From Alienimonas sp043951915 (GTDB lineage Bacteria; Planctomycetota; Planctomycetia; Planctomycetales; Planctomycetaceae), in NCBI RefSeq assembly GCF_043951915.1, contig NZ_JBINJD010000004.1, positions 7,136 to 71,135 on the forward strand: 64,000 nucleotides of DNA, given 5' to 3'. The notes beneath the pieces were generated by a model. That model was not told the origin of the DNA, did no database searches, and saw nothing but the letters and a program-made list of their open reading frames with translations. Both the position numbers and the translations under genes were made by a program. Each line of letters begins with the position of its first letter. The first letter of the stretch is position 1. Shown piece after piece: positions 53,683-62,654 of the stretch.

Positions 53683-55440
53683 TCAGCGGATCCGCAGGCG
53701 GGCGAAGTGCCCCGGGCTGCCGGTCCACTCCTTCTCCAGCAGGCGGGCCTCCAGCTCGACGATCCGGCCCCAGGCTAGGCTGCGACCGGTGTGGGGGTGC
53801 CGGTAGCTCTCGTTCAGCCGCCGCTCGAACAGGCCGATCGCCTTCTTCCGCCCCTCCTCCGAGAGCCAGACGTGGCCGGGCCGCAGCTCGAAGTCCGCCG
53901 TCGGGTCCCATGCCCCGCGGTTCAGACTGCCGACCAGCGGCACGTCCCACAGGCTCGTGCGAAACAGCTCCTGCAGGTCCAGGACCAGCGGCGGGGCGGC
54001 GGACCGGGCCGTGTGGAAGAAGCCGAACGCCGGCTCCAGGCCCACGGCGATCAGCGTCCGCTCGCAGAGGGAGTGCAGCAGGGCGTAGCCGAAGGAGAGC
54101 AGGGCGTTGAACCGGTCCCGCGGCGGTCGGCGGGAGCGGCCGGAGAACCGCAGCTCCGCCGGCACGCCGCCGGCGAGAACGTTCCCGAGGGCGGCGAAGT
54201 AGTGCTTCGCCGCCATCCCTTCGAGGCCGCGGAGGGCGTCGGGGGAGTCCGCCCGGTCGATGCCGCTCAAGCAGGCGCGGATCCGGGCGAGGTCGTCCGC
54301 GGCGGCGGTCCGTCGCTCCTCGTCGCCCCGGGTGCCGCGGAGCAGGTAGCGGAGTTGGTTCTCGACCTTGGCGTGGGCCAGCCGGCGGGCGAGCGAGAAC
54401 CGGAATCCGTCGTCGGCGAGGGCGGCGTACTGCCGGCGGCGCTGCCGGATGCGGCCGGGCGGGGCGAGGGTGCCGGCCGCCTTCCCGCCGGGGGTGAGCC
54501 ACTGCACGGCGATCCCCTCCCGGACGCAGCCGAGGATCGCCTGCGTCGTCATCTGCGCGTGCCCGTGCAGGGCGACGGCGTCGACCTGGTGCATCGGGAT
54601 CTTGGTCGCGGTCGCCTCCTCGCCGAAGCCGACCGCGACGACGAGGCTCCGCCCGCTGCGGGAGACGCGGGCGTCGGGGCTGGCGACGTGGACGACCCGG
54701 CCGTCGCGGTTGGCGGGGAACAGCCCGCCGCGGCCGTCGGCGACGACATGTTCAGTTGGTTCCTCGAGCGCCGGCCCCTGTTCCTCCCCGGCCCCCGGGA
54801 CGGGCAGGCGGTCCTCCTCCGGCAGGCAGACGACGCGGAGGGAGCAGCGGGCGCACTTGCGGTCGTCGTCGGTGACCGGCGGGCGGTCGTCGGATCGGCG
54901 GAGTTCCCGGGCCCGGGCGACGGCGGCGGCGAGGTCGCGGCGGGCCGGTTCGTCGACCGGGACCCGCACGGTGACGCCGTCGGCGTGGTAGCGGACGCGG
55001 GCCTCGGCGACCGGCTCCCCGGCCTCTTCCTCGAGCAGCAGGGCGTAGGCGATCGCCTGGAGCCGGTCGCTGGGCCAAGCGGCCGGCGTACCCTTCCGCC
55101 CCCGAGCCCGCCCCTCCTGGCGGCAGCGGCCCCGTTTAAGTTCGTAGGCGACCCAGTAGCCGGTCCGTTCCCCAGGGGCCGGCCGCTTCCGGGCGGCGTC
55201 GACCTTGCCGAACAGGCCCAGCGAGTCCGAAGACAGTTCGAAGGACCGCAGTCCGGTGACGTCGCCGTCGTCGGGCAGGACCCGCTCGTGCAGTTCCCGC
55301 CCGGCGTAGACGCGGTCGTCGGCGACGAGCAGGTTCTCGACCTCCTCCAGGTAGAACAGCCGCTCGCAGTACTCGAGCGCGTGCAACGCCATCACCCGGA
55401 GAGGCGGTTCGTCGGCGACGGGCGGGGCGGGTGCGGTCAC
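53683..55440 (-). CDS. cas4-cas1: Cas4-Cas1 fusion, spacer-acquisition nuclease/integrase
   Basis: 585 residues from GTG 55440 (GTGA overlap with the cas5 stop). The Cas4 part (1 to about 215) has a first cysteine in EYCERLFYLEE, the RecB-type metal site LFGKVDAA and YELKRG, then WPSDRLQAIAYALLLEE. The iron-sulfur cysteines are in KCARCSLRVVCLPEE. The Cas1 part (about 225-585) has its catalytic Glu in GLEGMAAKHYFAAL near 404, His in FGFFHTAR near 475 and Asp in LDLQELFR near 487. Cas4 trims prespacers and checks the PAM; Cas1 integrates them. This fusion occurs in type I-G and MYXAN-type loci. All key residues are present, so acquisition should work. Confidence 0.95.
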   Translation of the reverse strand: MTAPAPPVADEPPLRVMALHALEYCERLFYLEEVENLLVADDRVYAGRELHERVLPDDGDVTGLRSFELSSDSLGLFGKVDAARKRPAPGERTGYWVAYELKRGRCRQEGRARGRKGTPAAWPSDRLQAIAYALLLEEEAGEPVAEARVRYHADGVTVRVPVDEPARRDLAAAVARARELRRSDDRPPVTDDDRKCARCSLRVVCLPEEDRLPVPGAGEEQGPALEEPTEHVVADGRGGLFPANRDGRVVHVASPDARVSRSGRSLVVAVGFGEEATATKIPMHQVDAVALHGHAQMTTQAILGCVREGIAVQWLTPGGKAAGTLAPPGRIRQRRRQYAALADDGFRFSLARRLAHAKVENQLRYLLRGTRGDEERRTAAADDLARIRACLSGIDRADSPDALRGLEGMAAKHYFAALGNVLAGGVPAELRFSGRSRRPPRDRFNALLSFGYALLHSLCERTLIAVGLEPAFGFFHTARSAAPPLVLDLQELFRTSLWDVPLVGSLNRGAWDPTADFELRPGHVWLSEEGRKKAIGLFERRLNESYRHPHTGRSLAWGRIVELEARLLEKEWTGSPGHFARLRIR

Positions 55441-56078
55441 GCGGCTCCGCCGATCGCGACCGCGCAGGCCGGGAGGTTGGCGGCGGCCCCCTCCTCGATC
55501 AGGAAACGACCGCGGACCGTGTTGCCGCGATCTATGTGGTCCACCCACACCGGGAGGCTGTGGAACCCCGCGGGATCCGGGCGAACCAGCGTGACACGGT
55601 CCGGCGGCGTCGCGCGGTCGGTGACGGAGTCCACGAGGAAGCTGCTCTCGCCGAGCGACAGCCCGCCGGACCGACGGATCGACCGCGGCCGGTGCAGGGC
55701 GTCCCGGACGCGGGCCGTCAGCGGGCGGGGGGCCGCGTCGTCGCCGGTCTCCAAGTACGCCCACAGCGTGAGGCCGCAGAGCAGGTCCTGGTAGTCCGGG
55801 CGGAGGTCAACCAGTTCCTTGCCGCGACGCAGCTTGCGGAAGACCCGCGCCCGCTCCGGCTCGCCCTCCAGGGCGAGGGCCAAGCGGACGCCGCGGTGGT
55901 CTTCCTTCCGCTCGCGGGGGACGCCGACGAGCGAAAGGAGCATCCCGTAGACGGTCGCGGGCGGGGGGAGCGGATGGGTGTCCTGATACTCCCGGGAGGC
56001 GTCCGGCCGGAAAGAGCAGAACGGGACCTCCACGCGGAGCAGGAGGGGGGCGTCGTCGGGGGCGGTCTCGTCCGTCAT
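55437..56078 (-). CDS. cas5: Cas5 (DevS/Cas5t-like) Cascade subunit
   Basis: 213 residues. The N-terminal RAMP fold reads LRVEVPFCSFRPDASREYQD followed by HPLPPPATVYGMLLSLVGVP, the P-x-T-x-x-G region by which Cas5 proteins cap the 5' handle of the crRNA. A second half (VPRERKEDHRGVRLALALEG and after) completes the family. Both ends overlap neighbours (ATGA with cas7, GTGA with cas4-cas1), so the Cascade subunits are translationally coupled. The nearest family is DevS of the Myxococcus dev operon. Confidence 0.88.
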   Translation of the reverse strand: MTDETAPDDAPLLLRVEVPFCSFRPDASREYQDTHPLPPPATVYGMLLSLVGVPRERKEDHRGVRLALALEGEPERARVFRKLRRGKELVDLRPDYQDLLCGLTLWAYLETGDDAAPRPLTARVRDALHRPRSIRRSGGLSLGESSFLVDSVTDRATPPDRVTLVRPDPAGFHSLPVWVDHIDRGNTVRGRFLIEEGAAANLPACAVAIGGAA

Positions 56079-56968
56079 TTCGCCCCCTTCGTCGCGGTCG
56101 CGTCGGCCTCCAGCCCCTCGGCGGCCCGGCGGATCGCCTCGCTGAACGCCGCCTTCACCCCGCTGTGGACGCTCGCGCCGGCCGCCTCCAGGTCCTCCAG
56201 CCTGGCGACCGGCAGAGCCGTCCCGACGATCAACTCGCCCGGCTCGACGTCCGGCTCCTCGCCGGCCGTGCGGGCGAGCAGCGGGGCGAGGGAGAGGTGG
56301 CCGTGCTCGTCCTCCTCGAAGCAGAGCAGCATCCGCGGGGCCGGGTCGGGCGTGACCCGCAGGACGACGGCCTCCGGCGAGAAGTCATAGAGGTAGCGGG
56401 CGTGGTTCCCGGCCACCCGCCGCAGGTTCTGCAGGCCCCGCAGCGTCCGCTCAGTCCGGCCGGCGGCGTCCTTCAGCAGTGAGCCGGGCGTGAGGGCGAC
56501 GCTGTACTGGTAGCGGGTATCGTGGACCTCCGCGGCGTAGGGGATCGGGTCCTTCGCCTTCACCGCCGGGTTGGAGCCGGGGGAGGCGAAGTTGTGCGAG
56601 ATCGTGCCCGGCCAGGGCGCGAGGCTGACGGCCCGGCAGACCTCCAGCGGGGCGCGGCGGTTCAGCGTCTCCTTTTTCGCGTGCATGAAGCCGAGCACGT
56701 CCGTGTCGATGAACTCTCCCGGCTTCTTGAATTCCTTATCCGCGAACTCGAACCCCGCGCCCGCGGGGCGGCGGTTGACGGACTCGGCGTCCTCGGCGTG
56801 CCAGACCTCCCGCAGGGCGTAGCGGATCGCCTCGGAGCTGACGGTGGAATGGATGCGGCCGCCGCGAATCACTTTCTGTAGTGTCGTGGCGTTGCCGTCG
56901 TTCTCCGCCCGGTTGTTGGCGGCGACGGCGCGGGCGGTGAGCAACGTGGCGAACAGGTGCGTGGTCAT
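56075..56968 (-). CDS. cas7: Cas7 (DevR family) Cascade backbone
   Basis: 297 residues. The start THLFATLLTARAVAANNRAE followed by NATTLQKVIRGGRIHSTVSS is the DevR/Cst2 Cas7 signature, including the SSEAIRYALR helix. DTDVLGFMHAKKETLNRRAP matches the thumb-type insertion. The protein polymerises along the crRNA spacer and flips out every sixth nucleotide, which is relevant to the crRNA-like element upstream of this operon. A 39-nt gap separates it from cas8 and a 4-nt overlap joins it to cas5. Confidence 0.92.
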   Translation of the reverse strand: MTTHLFATLLTARAVAANNRAENDGNATTLQKVIRGGRIHSTVSSEAIRYALREVWHAEDAESVNRRPAGAGFEFADKEFKKPGEFIDTDVLGFMHAKKETLNRRAPLEVCRAVSLAPWPGTISHNFASPGSNPAVKAKDPIPYAAEVHDTRYQYSVALTPGSLLKDAAGRTERTLRGLQNLRRVAGNHARYLYDFSPEAVVLRVTPDPAPRMLLCFEEDEHGHLSLAPLLARTAGEEPDVEPGELIVGTALPVARLEDLEAAGASVHSGVKAAFSEAIRRAAEGLEADATATKGAK

Positions 56969-57007
56969 GCGGTTCTGCGGGCTTCGAGTGAGGCAAGGGG
57001 GGATGAA

Positions 57008-58837
57008 TCAGTCTTCGGTGGGGGCGTTTTCGTCGGCTTCGCCCGAATCCTCGCCGGTCTGTTTGCTCTTACTTGAGTAGCTGGCGAGGGCGAGGAGGCC
57101 TAGATCGCGGGCCTGCTGCCAACGGTCCGGGTGGTCGATTAGCGCCCAGGAGAGGGCGGGGTTCTGCATTAGGGCGGCGGGGCGGTGGGAGCCGCTGCGG
57201 TTGCGGGTCTCGTCAGCGGTCAGCCGTCGGAGGCCGCGGGAGAAGAAGTCGCCGTAGAACTCCCGCGTCAGCGTCCGCGTCTTGCATCGCATCAGCCGGC
57301 GCCGCAGTTCCTCGTTGAGGTTGTCGATCCGGTCGCGGGCGTCCCGCTCCCCGCCGCGGCCGAGGGCTCGGAACTCATGGTGATACTGACGGCGGAGGCT
57401 GTCCCAGAACGCCTCCACGAACAGGCGTTCCTCCTCCCCGTCCCACATGCGGTCGTCCTGGATGAGAGCCATCAATCGTGCTTTCTGAGCGGGGTCGGGA
57501 GAACGGTCTTTGTGGTAGGAACCGGAGAGTTGGCGGAACCAGATCCGGGGGGGCGACTCGCCGGGGAACTTCGTCTTGCGGAGGAAGTCCAGTTCGTCCT
57601 CGTCCCACGGCAGCGGGACGGCGAGGTCGGCGTACCAAGGCCGACCGGCGGCGAGGTTGTCCCCGATCCGCCCTCGGCCGGTGGGGATCTTGACGAAGGT
57701 CCTCGGCGGCCCGTCCGGGGCCGCGTCCGGGTTCGCTTTGCGGACCGCGTAGACGTTCCCGAACTGATTCAGGACGAGGCGATACTTCTGAGCGGCGCGA
57801 GCCGTCGGGGCGACGTCGACGACGCCGCGGCGGACGGTCTGGTTCGCGTAGTAGCCGACCTTCCCCATCGCGACGACGCGGCACCCGGCCGGGGCGCCGG
57901 CCCGATGAACGTGCGCCCGCTCTTTCTCGGTGTTCGCCGCTGAGAGGAACCGCAGGGCCGCGTCCCCGAGGCTGGCGACCTCGGCGTCCCAGGGCTTCGC
58001 TTCCCGCCGGTGGAACGCGGCGGCGGCGGGCAGGTCCCGCACGTCCGGGACGACGACGACCCAGTTCTGCTGGCCCAGCGGCTTGGGCCCGCGGAGCTTC
58101 GCGTAGCGGCAGCCGATCGGGCCGAGCATCAAGAGCAGGGCGATCCGCGGCGGTCCCTCCCAGGCCCCCTCCGCCCCGTACCGGCCGGCCATCCCGGGGA
58201 CCACCCACGAGGACAGGCCGATCGTCTTTTTGAACTCCCCCTTCCGGTCGAACAGGTCCGTGACGTCCTTATGCGGCTTGAGAATCAGCGCCTCCGGCGG
58301 GGCGGTCTCCCCAGCCTCCCGCTGCTTTTTGTTCAGCGGGTAAACCGGACGCTGGAACCGAACGGGCATCTCCTTCGCCCCGTCTTCGATCGAGACGATC
58401 AACTCCTCCGGCGGCGACTTCGCCTGGACGCGGGGGTGTTGCAGGAAGGTTTTGAAGACGCCGTTGTGCGTCGTGACCCGCCGCTGCGGGTTCGCCCGAT
58501 CGGTCGCTTGATGGACGGCGGGCAGGTACAGCACGCCGCCGGGATGCTGCCATGCGTATTCCATCAGCTTCTGGAACGCCGCCCGCGGGCAGCCGGTCCA
58601 GCGGACGGTCACGGCGTCTTCGGTGAGGTCGCCGTCCTGCCACGTCAGCGGTTCGAGGGCCGCCCGCTCGTCGTTCCGCTCCGCCGCCTTCAGCGTGAGC
58701 CACAGCGCCGCCAAGCCGGCCCGCTCCGTCAGCCCCATGCCGGGGTCGGCGAGCGACCACGTGAGCGAACCGGACTTCTCGTCCGTTTCGGGGCCGGGCG
58801 GGGCGTCGCCTTCCGTTAGAGCACGTCGGCCGGGCAC
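57008..58837 (-). CDS. cas8: Cas8-type large Cascade subunit (Cmx8-like)
   Basis: 609 residues from GTG 58837, overlapping the 3' end of cas3 by 22 nt; a slightly later start is possible. Recognised mainly by position (between cas3 and cas7) and by its resemblance to the Cmx8 large subunit of MYXAN loci: SLTWSLADPGMGLTERAGLA at the N-terminus, VLYLPAVHQATDR, and a long basic C-terminal half (REFYGDFFSRGLRRLTADET). Cas8 reads the PAM and recruits Cas3. No catalytic motif is expected. The protein sequence varies rapidly in this family, so the subtype label is tentative. Confidence 0.75.
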   Translation of the reverse strand: MPGRRALTEGDAPPGPETDEKSGSLTWSLADPGMGLTERAGLAALWLTLKAAERNDERAALEPLTWQDGDLTEDAVTVRWTGCPRAAFQKLMEYAWQHPGGVLYLPAVHQATDRANPQRRVTTHNGVFKTFLQHPRVQAKSPPEELIVSIEDGAKEMPVRFQRPVYPLNKKQREAGETAPPEALILKPHKDVTDLFDRKGEFKKTIGLSSWVVPGMAGRYGAEGAWEGPPRIALLLMLGPIGCRYAKLRGPKPLGQQNWVVVVPDVRDLPAAAAFHRREAKPWDAEVASLGDAALRFLSAANTEKERAHVHRAGAPAGCRVVAMGKVGYYANQTVRRGVVDVAPTARAAQKYRLVLNQFGNVYAVRKANPDAAPDGPPRTFVKIPTGRGRIGDNLAAGRPWYADLAVPLPWDEDELDFLRKTKFPGESPPRIWFRQLSGSYHKDRSPDPAQKARLMALIQDDRMWDGEEERLFVEAFWDSLRRQYHHEFRALGRGGERDARDRIDNLNEELRRRLMRCKTRTLTREFYGDFFSRGLRRLTADETRNRSGSHRPAALMQNPALSWALIDHPDRWQQARDLGLLALASYSSKSKQTGEDSGEADENAPTED

Positions 58838-61230
58838 GGGGTCGCCTCCTTTCGAGCAAGGGACTGGGGATCGGCCCAGGAGAGGCCTGCGTCGGGGTCG
58901 TCATCCACCGCTCCGGGGAGCGTCACCGGCAGACCGGCGATCCGGTCCGCGGACAGCGGCGCCGATCCGCCGGCGTGCCGAGTCGGCAGCGGAACGGTCC
59001 AGGGGGCGAGTTTCTGCCGGGTCCAGCCCCGCGGCGGGGGGCCGCCGAGCGCCGCCTCAATCGCCGGCACGTCTTCGTGCACCAGCACAGTGACGGTAGA
59101 TCCGGCGTCGCGGATCGCCCCCGGCTGCGTCAGCGGCCCGCCGTCCAACCAGTCTGAGGGGGCCGGGCGGATCTCGCCGCCGGCGAGGCGGTCCAGTTCC
59201 GCGGCGAGTTCATGCTGATTCCATGTCGTCCGCTGACCGGCGATCTCCCAGGACGCGGCCATCTCCGCCTGAAGCTCCTTGTCGCGGGCGTCGTCGGCGT
59301 TTGACTTGTACGGGTAGCCCTCGAACGGCAGCAGGAACGCGGGACGGGGGTCGTCGCCGGCGGCATAGCGGTTCAGCCGCCCGAGGCGCTGCACCAACGC
59401 CGGCAGCGGGCAGTTCGACGAGACCAGTAGGTCCGCGCTGACGTCCAGCGACATCTCGCAGACCTGCGTGGCGACGACCAGGGCCGGGCCGGGCGTCGCC
59501 CGCCGCGTTTTCTCCGGGTCGGCGTAGGCGAACGCGTCGAGCACCGCCCGTTGACGGTCGACACGGTCCCGGTAGCGGAACCGGCTGTGGTAGATCAGCG
59601 GCTCGCAGGGCAGGCCGCGGCCGGCGGCGTCGGCCGCGACCCGCACGGCGTCGGCGACGGTGTTGCACACCCACAGGACCTTCTCGTCCCGCTCCAGCGC
59701 GGCTTCGACCTCGCCCCAGGCGGAGGCCTCGTCGTCCAGGGGGGCGAGGTCGTAGCGGCGACGCCCTTCGAGCGCGGCGTCCCCCCGGACCGGTTCGCCC
59801 AGCCGATCGCCCAACACGGCCCGCAGAGCCGCCAGCCGGGCGGGGGGGAGCGAGGCGGTCATCAGCAGGACGGGCAGCCCGGGGAACGTCTCCAGGAACC
59901 GCAGCAGGCTGCCGAACAGCTGCCCGTCGTAGCTGTGGATCTCGTCGAAGACGTAGTACCCGGACAGTAGGCCGGGGAAGCCGGCGAGCGGGCGGAGGTG
60001 GTTCCCCGCCAGCCCCAGGACGGTGTCGACCGTGCAGACGACCGCCTGCCGCCCCCAGAGTTCGAAGGCTTCGAGCTTCTGGTCGGCGTCCTCCTCCGGG
60101 CGGTCCTTCCCCTCCGCGGCGGCGGTCTCCCAGAGCCCCTCCAGGTCGACGTCCCGCCGGCCGTGGATCAACGCCTGGGCGATCTCGCCGCGGCCGAAGA
60201 CGTAATCCTCGTAGCCCGCGGACGCCGTGCCGGTGGTCGGGTAGGTGAAGATCGCCTTGCGGCCGGGGTACCGCTCGGCCCGCATCCAGGCGGCTGTGGT
60301 CTTGCCGTTGCCGGTGCCGGCCAGGACGAGCACGGCCGACTCCGGCCGATCCGCCACCTCCCGCTGGAACGGCCGGGGCGGCCGCCCCCCCAGCGACGCC
60401 TCCCAGACCGCCCGCGCCTCCGCCGCCGACAGCCGGCCCCCCGCCAGCGCGTCCCGCACGTACGCCGCCGGCGACCGCTTCGCCGCCGGCAACGCCGACC
60501 CGCCCACGTCCGCGGCGATCAGCAGGGCTTTCAGGAGCGCCAGCCGACGCTTCGGGGCGTGCTTCCCCAGCGCCGCCCAGCGGTCCACCGCGTTCTGCCA
60601 GCAAGCCGCGAACGAATCGTCGACCGCCGGGGCGTCGGCGAACGGGTCGTCGGTCACGAGGTCGACCGTCCGGGCCCCCCGCCTCGGGGGGGCCGCCGCG
60701 GCGAAGCCGAAGGTCCGCAGCAGCCGGGCGGCCCAGTCCAGCAGGGACCGCACCTGCGGGTCATGCAGGGGGATCTTCAGCGTCGGGCCGGTCCCCTGTT
60801 CGTTTACGCCATGATCGTTCGTCACCTTACGGTGGTGGCCGGCGACGGCGAGGACCGTCAGCAGCGCGTCCGTCTCCCCCAACGTGTCCCGCAGCCAGTC
60901 GCCGAACATCGCCCCGTCCCAGAGCATCCAGAAGCTGACCGCTTCGTGCCGCAGCGCCTGCCGGGGGATCTCCCCGAACCGGCGCGGGCCGAGCAGTCGC
61001 TGGAAGTGGTCGTTGACCTTCCCGAGGTCGTGCAGCAGGGCGGCGAGTTCGAACAGCGGACGCAGCTCGAACTCCAGGACCCCGCGGCTCGTCCCGGCGG
61101 CGAGGGCGAGGTCGTCCGCGGACGCCTCCCAAACCGCCCGGGCCGTCTCCCACACCTCGGCGCAGTGCTCCGCGACCGTCGGCGGGGCCGGCCGGCCCTT
61201 CGTCGGGCTCTTGGCGAGCGGCTTCGTCAT
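58816..61230 (-). CDS. cas3: Cas3 HD nuclease-helicase
   Basis: 804 residues from ATG 61230 (ATGA overlap with cas6). The HD nuclease domain is N-terminal: HCAEVW near 22, LLHDLGKVNDHF near 67 and RQALRHEAVSF. The superfamily 2 helicase follows: Walker A AGTGNGKTTAAW near 306, DEIH box in VFDEIHSYD near 427, motif III LMTASLPP, and motifs V-VI ATQVCEMSLDVSADLLVSS with LVQRLGRLNRY. Cas3 is recruited by target-bound Cascade to nick and degrade DNA. All catalytic motifs are intact, so the system should be able to cleave DNA. Confidence 0.95.
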   Translation of the reverse strand: MTKPLAKSPTKGRPAPPTVAEHCAEVWETARAVWEASADDLALAAGTSRGVLEFELRPLFELAALLHDLGKVNDHFQRLLGPRRFGEIPRQALRHEAVSFWMLWDGAMFGDWLRDTLGETDALLTVLAVAGHHRKVTNDHGVNEQGTGPTLKIPLHDPQVRSLLDWAARLLRTFGFAAAAPPRRGARTVDLVTDDPFADAPAVDDSFAACWQNAVDRWAALGKHAPKRRLALLKALLIAADVGGSALPAAKRSPAAYVRDALAGGRLSAAEARAVWEASLGGRPPRPFQREVADRPESAVLVLAGTGNGKTTAAWMRAERYPGRKAIFTYPTTGTASAGYEDYVFGRGEIAQALIHGRRDVDLEGLWETAAAEGKDRPEEDADQKLEAFELWGRQAVVCTVDTVLGLAGNHLRPLAGFPGLLSGYYVFDEIHSYDGQLFGSLLRFLETFPGLPVLLMTASLPPARLAALRAVLGDRLGEPVRGDAALEGRRRYDLAPLDDEASAWGEVEAALERDEKVLWVCNTVADAVRVAADAAGRGLPCEPLIYHSRFRYRDRVDRQRAVLDAFAYADPEKTRRATPGPALVVATQVCEMSLDVSADLLVSSNCPLPALVQRLGRLNRYAAGDDPRPAFLLPFEGYPYKSNADDARDKELQAEMAASWEIAGQRTTWNQHELAAELDRLAGGEIRPAPSDWLDGGPLTQPGAIRDAGSTVTVLVHEDVPAIEAALGGPPPRGWTRQKLAPWTVPLPTRHAGGSAPLSADRIAGLPVTLPGAVDDDPDAGLSWADPQSLARKEATPCPADVL

Positions 61231-61988
61231 CGTCCCGCTCCGGCTTCCGACGGATCGGGGGTCCACGGCGTGAAGATCCCGCAGCCCATCGCCCGGCGGC
61301 CGCCGAGGCCCCAGGTCTGCACCTGCACGCTCTCCGCCGCCGTCAGGCCGGTCAGCCGCAGCTCGTAGCCGACGATCTCCCGGCCCCGGATCCGGAGGGT
61401 GCGGCGGACGGGCTCGGTCGTGCGGTCGCCGTCCCGCTCCCTGGCCCGGTCGGGGATCGTCGCGTCGACCTCCGCGGAGATGCCCAGTTCCGCCAACTGC
61501 CGGCGGGCCGCAGTCAGGAACGCCGCCGGGGAGGGCGGGCCGCCGCCGGTCGGCTTGATTGTGACCAGCCGGCTCCGCAGGGCCGGCGCCGGCGCCAGCG
61601 GCTCCACCCGCGGCGGGGCGAGGGAGACAGCCGTCCCCGCCACCTCCAGCGTCCGCCCAGCCAAGGGCAGGAACTTCCCGATCCGGCCGGACGGGCAGCG
61701 GATCGTGAGGCTGCTCCAGCCCATCAGTCGCACCGTCCGCCCGCCGATCTGCCGGCCGCGGATCGGGTGGACGCCGACCCGCGGCGGGTCGCCGGGCCGG
61801 TGCGTCCCGCCCTGGTCGTGCACCCCCGGCACCACGGCCGCCACGGCCCCCAGCAGCGGGCGCCCGTGATCGACCGGCAGACTCGTCCCGCCGGCGATCG
61901 GGAACGCGAGGTCGACGACGGGGTCCGGCCAGGGCGGGCGGGGCGGAATCGTACGATCTTGAAGTGAGACATCAGGCTGCGGGGCCAT
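61227..61988 (-). CDS. cas6: Cas6 crRNA-processing endoribonuclease (MYXAN type)
   Basis: 253 residues from ATG 61988, whose A is shared with the stop of the sigma reading frame (TGATG). A TTG one codon earlier is less likely. The start VVDLAFPIAGGTSLPVDHG and the glycine-rich end GLGGRRAMGCGIFTPW are those of the Cas6 family of MYXAN-type loci; the glycine loop binds the repeat hairpin. It should cut each repeat near the base of the ACGCC/GGCGT stem to leave the handle TTGAGCAC. The one-base overlap with the sigma gene ties its translation to that gene. Confidence 0.85.
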   Translation of the reverse strand: MAPQPDVSLQDRTIPPRPPWPDPVVDLAFPIAGGTSLPVDHGRPLLGAVAAVVPGVHDQGGTHRPGDPPRVGVHPIRGRQIGGRTVRLMGWSSLTIRCPSGRIGKFLPLAGRTLEVAGTAVSLAPPRVEPLAPAPALRSRLVTIKPTGGGPPSPAAFLTAARRQLAELGISAEVDATIPDRARERDGDRTTEPVRRTLRIRGREIVGYELRLTGLTAAESVQVQTWGLGGRRAMGCGIFTPWTPDPSEAGAGR

Positions 61989-62586
61989 CAAACGTCCTCC
62001 GTGGGGTGAAACTGATATTCCCGAAGCTGAGCTTTCAGGGTCGCTAAACCGCGCCCGGCACGCTGGTCGATCGCCTGCCGGCTAACCCGTTCTTTCTTCG
62101 CCAGGGCGGCGACGCCGAGGTTCCCGCCGACGATTTTGAACCGGGTCGTGATGGCTTCCTGCTGTTCGACAGGGAGCGACGCCAGGGCCGCTTTCAACGC
62201 CTCTTCCCGCTCGGTGGCCAGAAGTTGGTCGAGAGGATTCGGCAAGTTTCCCACGCAGCCGCGAAAATCGGTTGAGAGCAGTCGAATTGCTACTTCTCCT
62301 CGTTTGGGTACGGGTCTCGGCCCTGAAGAACCCTTCGCGTCTTGGCCGCTTTCAAAGCGTTTCGCAGATGAAAACGAGCGTTTCCGAAGACCCACCTGCG
62401 AGGATCCCGGATCGTCCGTCCTCGCATTTGCGTGCGGAGTCGGAGAAAGACTTCGCCAAAGTGCTCCTCCGGCTCCGCCCTCCACGACCGTGCAAGCCGC
62501 TTGGCCGCTGGCGAAGTGATGAAGTCGTTGAGCGCGGCGGCGACGGACGCGAGTTGGACGGAGTCTGAGAGCACCACTCTTCTCAT
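61988..62586 (-). CDS. Sigma-70-like factor at the head of the cas operon, encoded in two frames
   Basis: ATG 62586 opens a 98-codon frame stopping at 62290. It reads LNDFITSPAAKRLARSWRAE, EEHFGEVFLRLRTQMRG and DPRRWVFGNARFHLRNALKA, a sigma region 2. The -1 frame continues without a stop to 61988 with LDQLLATEREEALKAALASL, PVEQQEAITTRFKIVGGNLG and VAALAKKERVSRQAIDQRAG, a sigma region 4. Joining them at the CCCAAAC heptamer (62308-62302) gives 199 residues, the normal size of an ECF-like sigma. No earlier start exists in the first frame because a TAG lies 7 codons upstream. It could be a programmed frameshift, two separate half-sigma proteins, or a recent 1-nt mutation. Its position suggests control of the cas operon or the array. 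Confidence 0.75.
62302..62308 (-). other. Putative -1 ribosomal slippery heptamer C CCA AAC
   Basis: In the zero frame the codons are CCA and AAC. Slipping back one base gives CCC and AAA, a complete X-XXY-YYZ site. The zero-frame TAG follows three codons later (62292-62290), and the -1 frame enters the sigma region 4 coding sequence directly. Confidence 0.5.
62569..62583 (-). promoter_or_regulatory. Predicted target of the crRNA-like guide, at the sigma start codon
   Basis: The minus strand reads AGAAGAGTGGTGCTC immediately after the ATG of the sigma gene. It equals the first 15 guide positions of the pseudo-spacer (AGAAGTGTGGTTCTC) except at positions 6 and 12. The three bases 5' of it, in PAM position, are ATG. 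Cascade bound here would cover the start of the cas operon. Confidence 0.75.
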
Positions 62587-62654
62587 AAGGAGGTTCTGGG
62601 CGTACTATCAGAAAATCCTGCTCGGCGGGATGCAAGGTGGTACTTTCCGCCTCG

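Noticed and set aside
53683..61230. Assignment of the cas locus to type I-G because of the Cas4-Cas1 fusion
   Set aside because: No Csb1, Csb2 or Csx17-like proteins are present; the DevR/DevS-like Cas7 and Cas5 and the separate Cas6 fit the MYXAN/I-B-like group.
62586..62597. Plus-strand AAGGAGG that looks like a Shine-Dalgarno site
   Set aside because: No start codon with a meaningful frame follows at the right distance on the plus strand.
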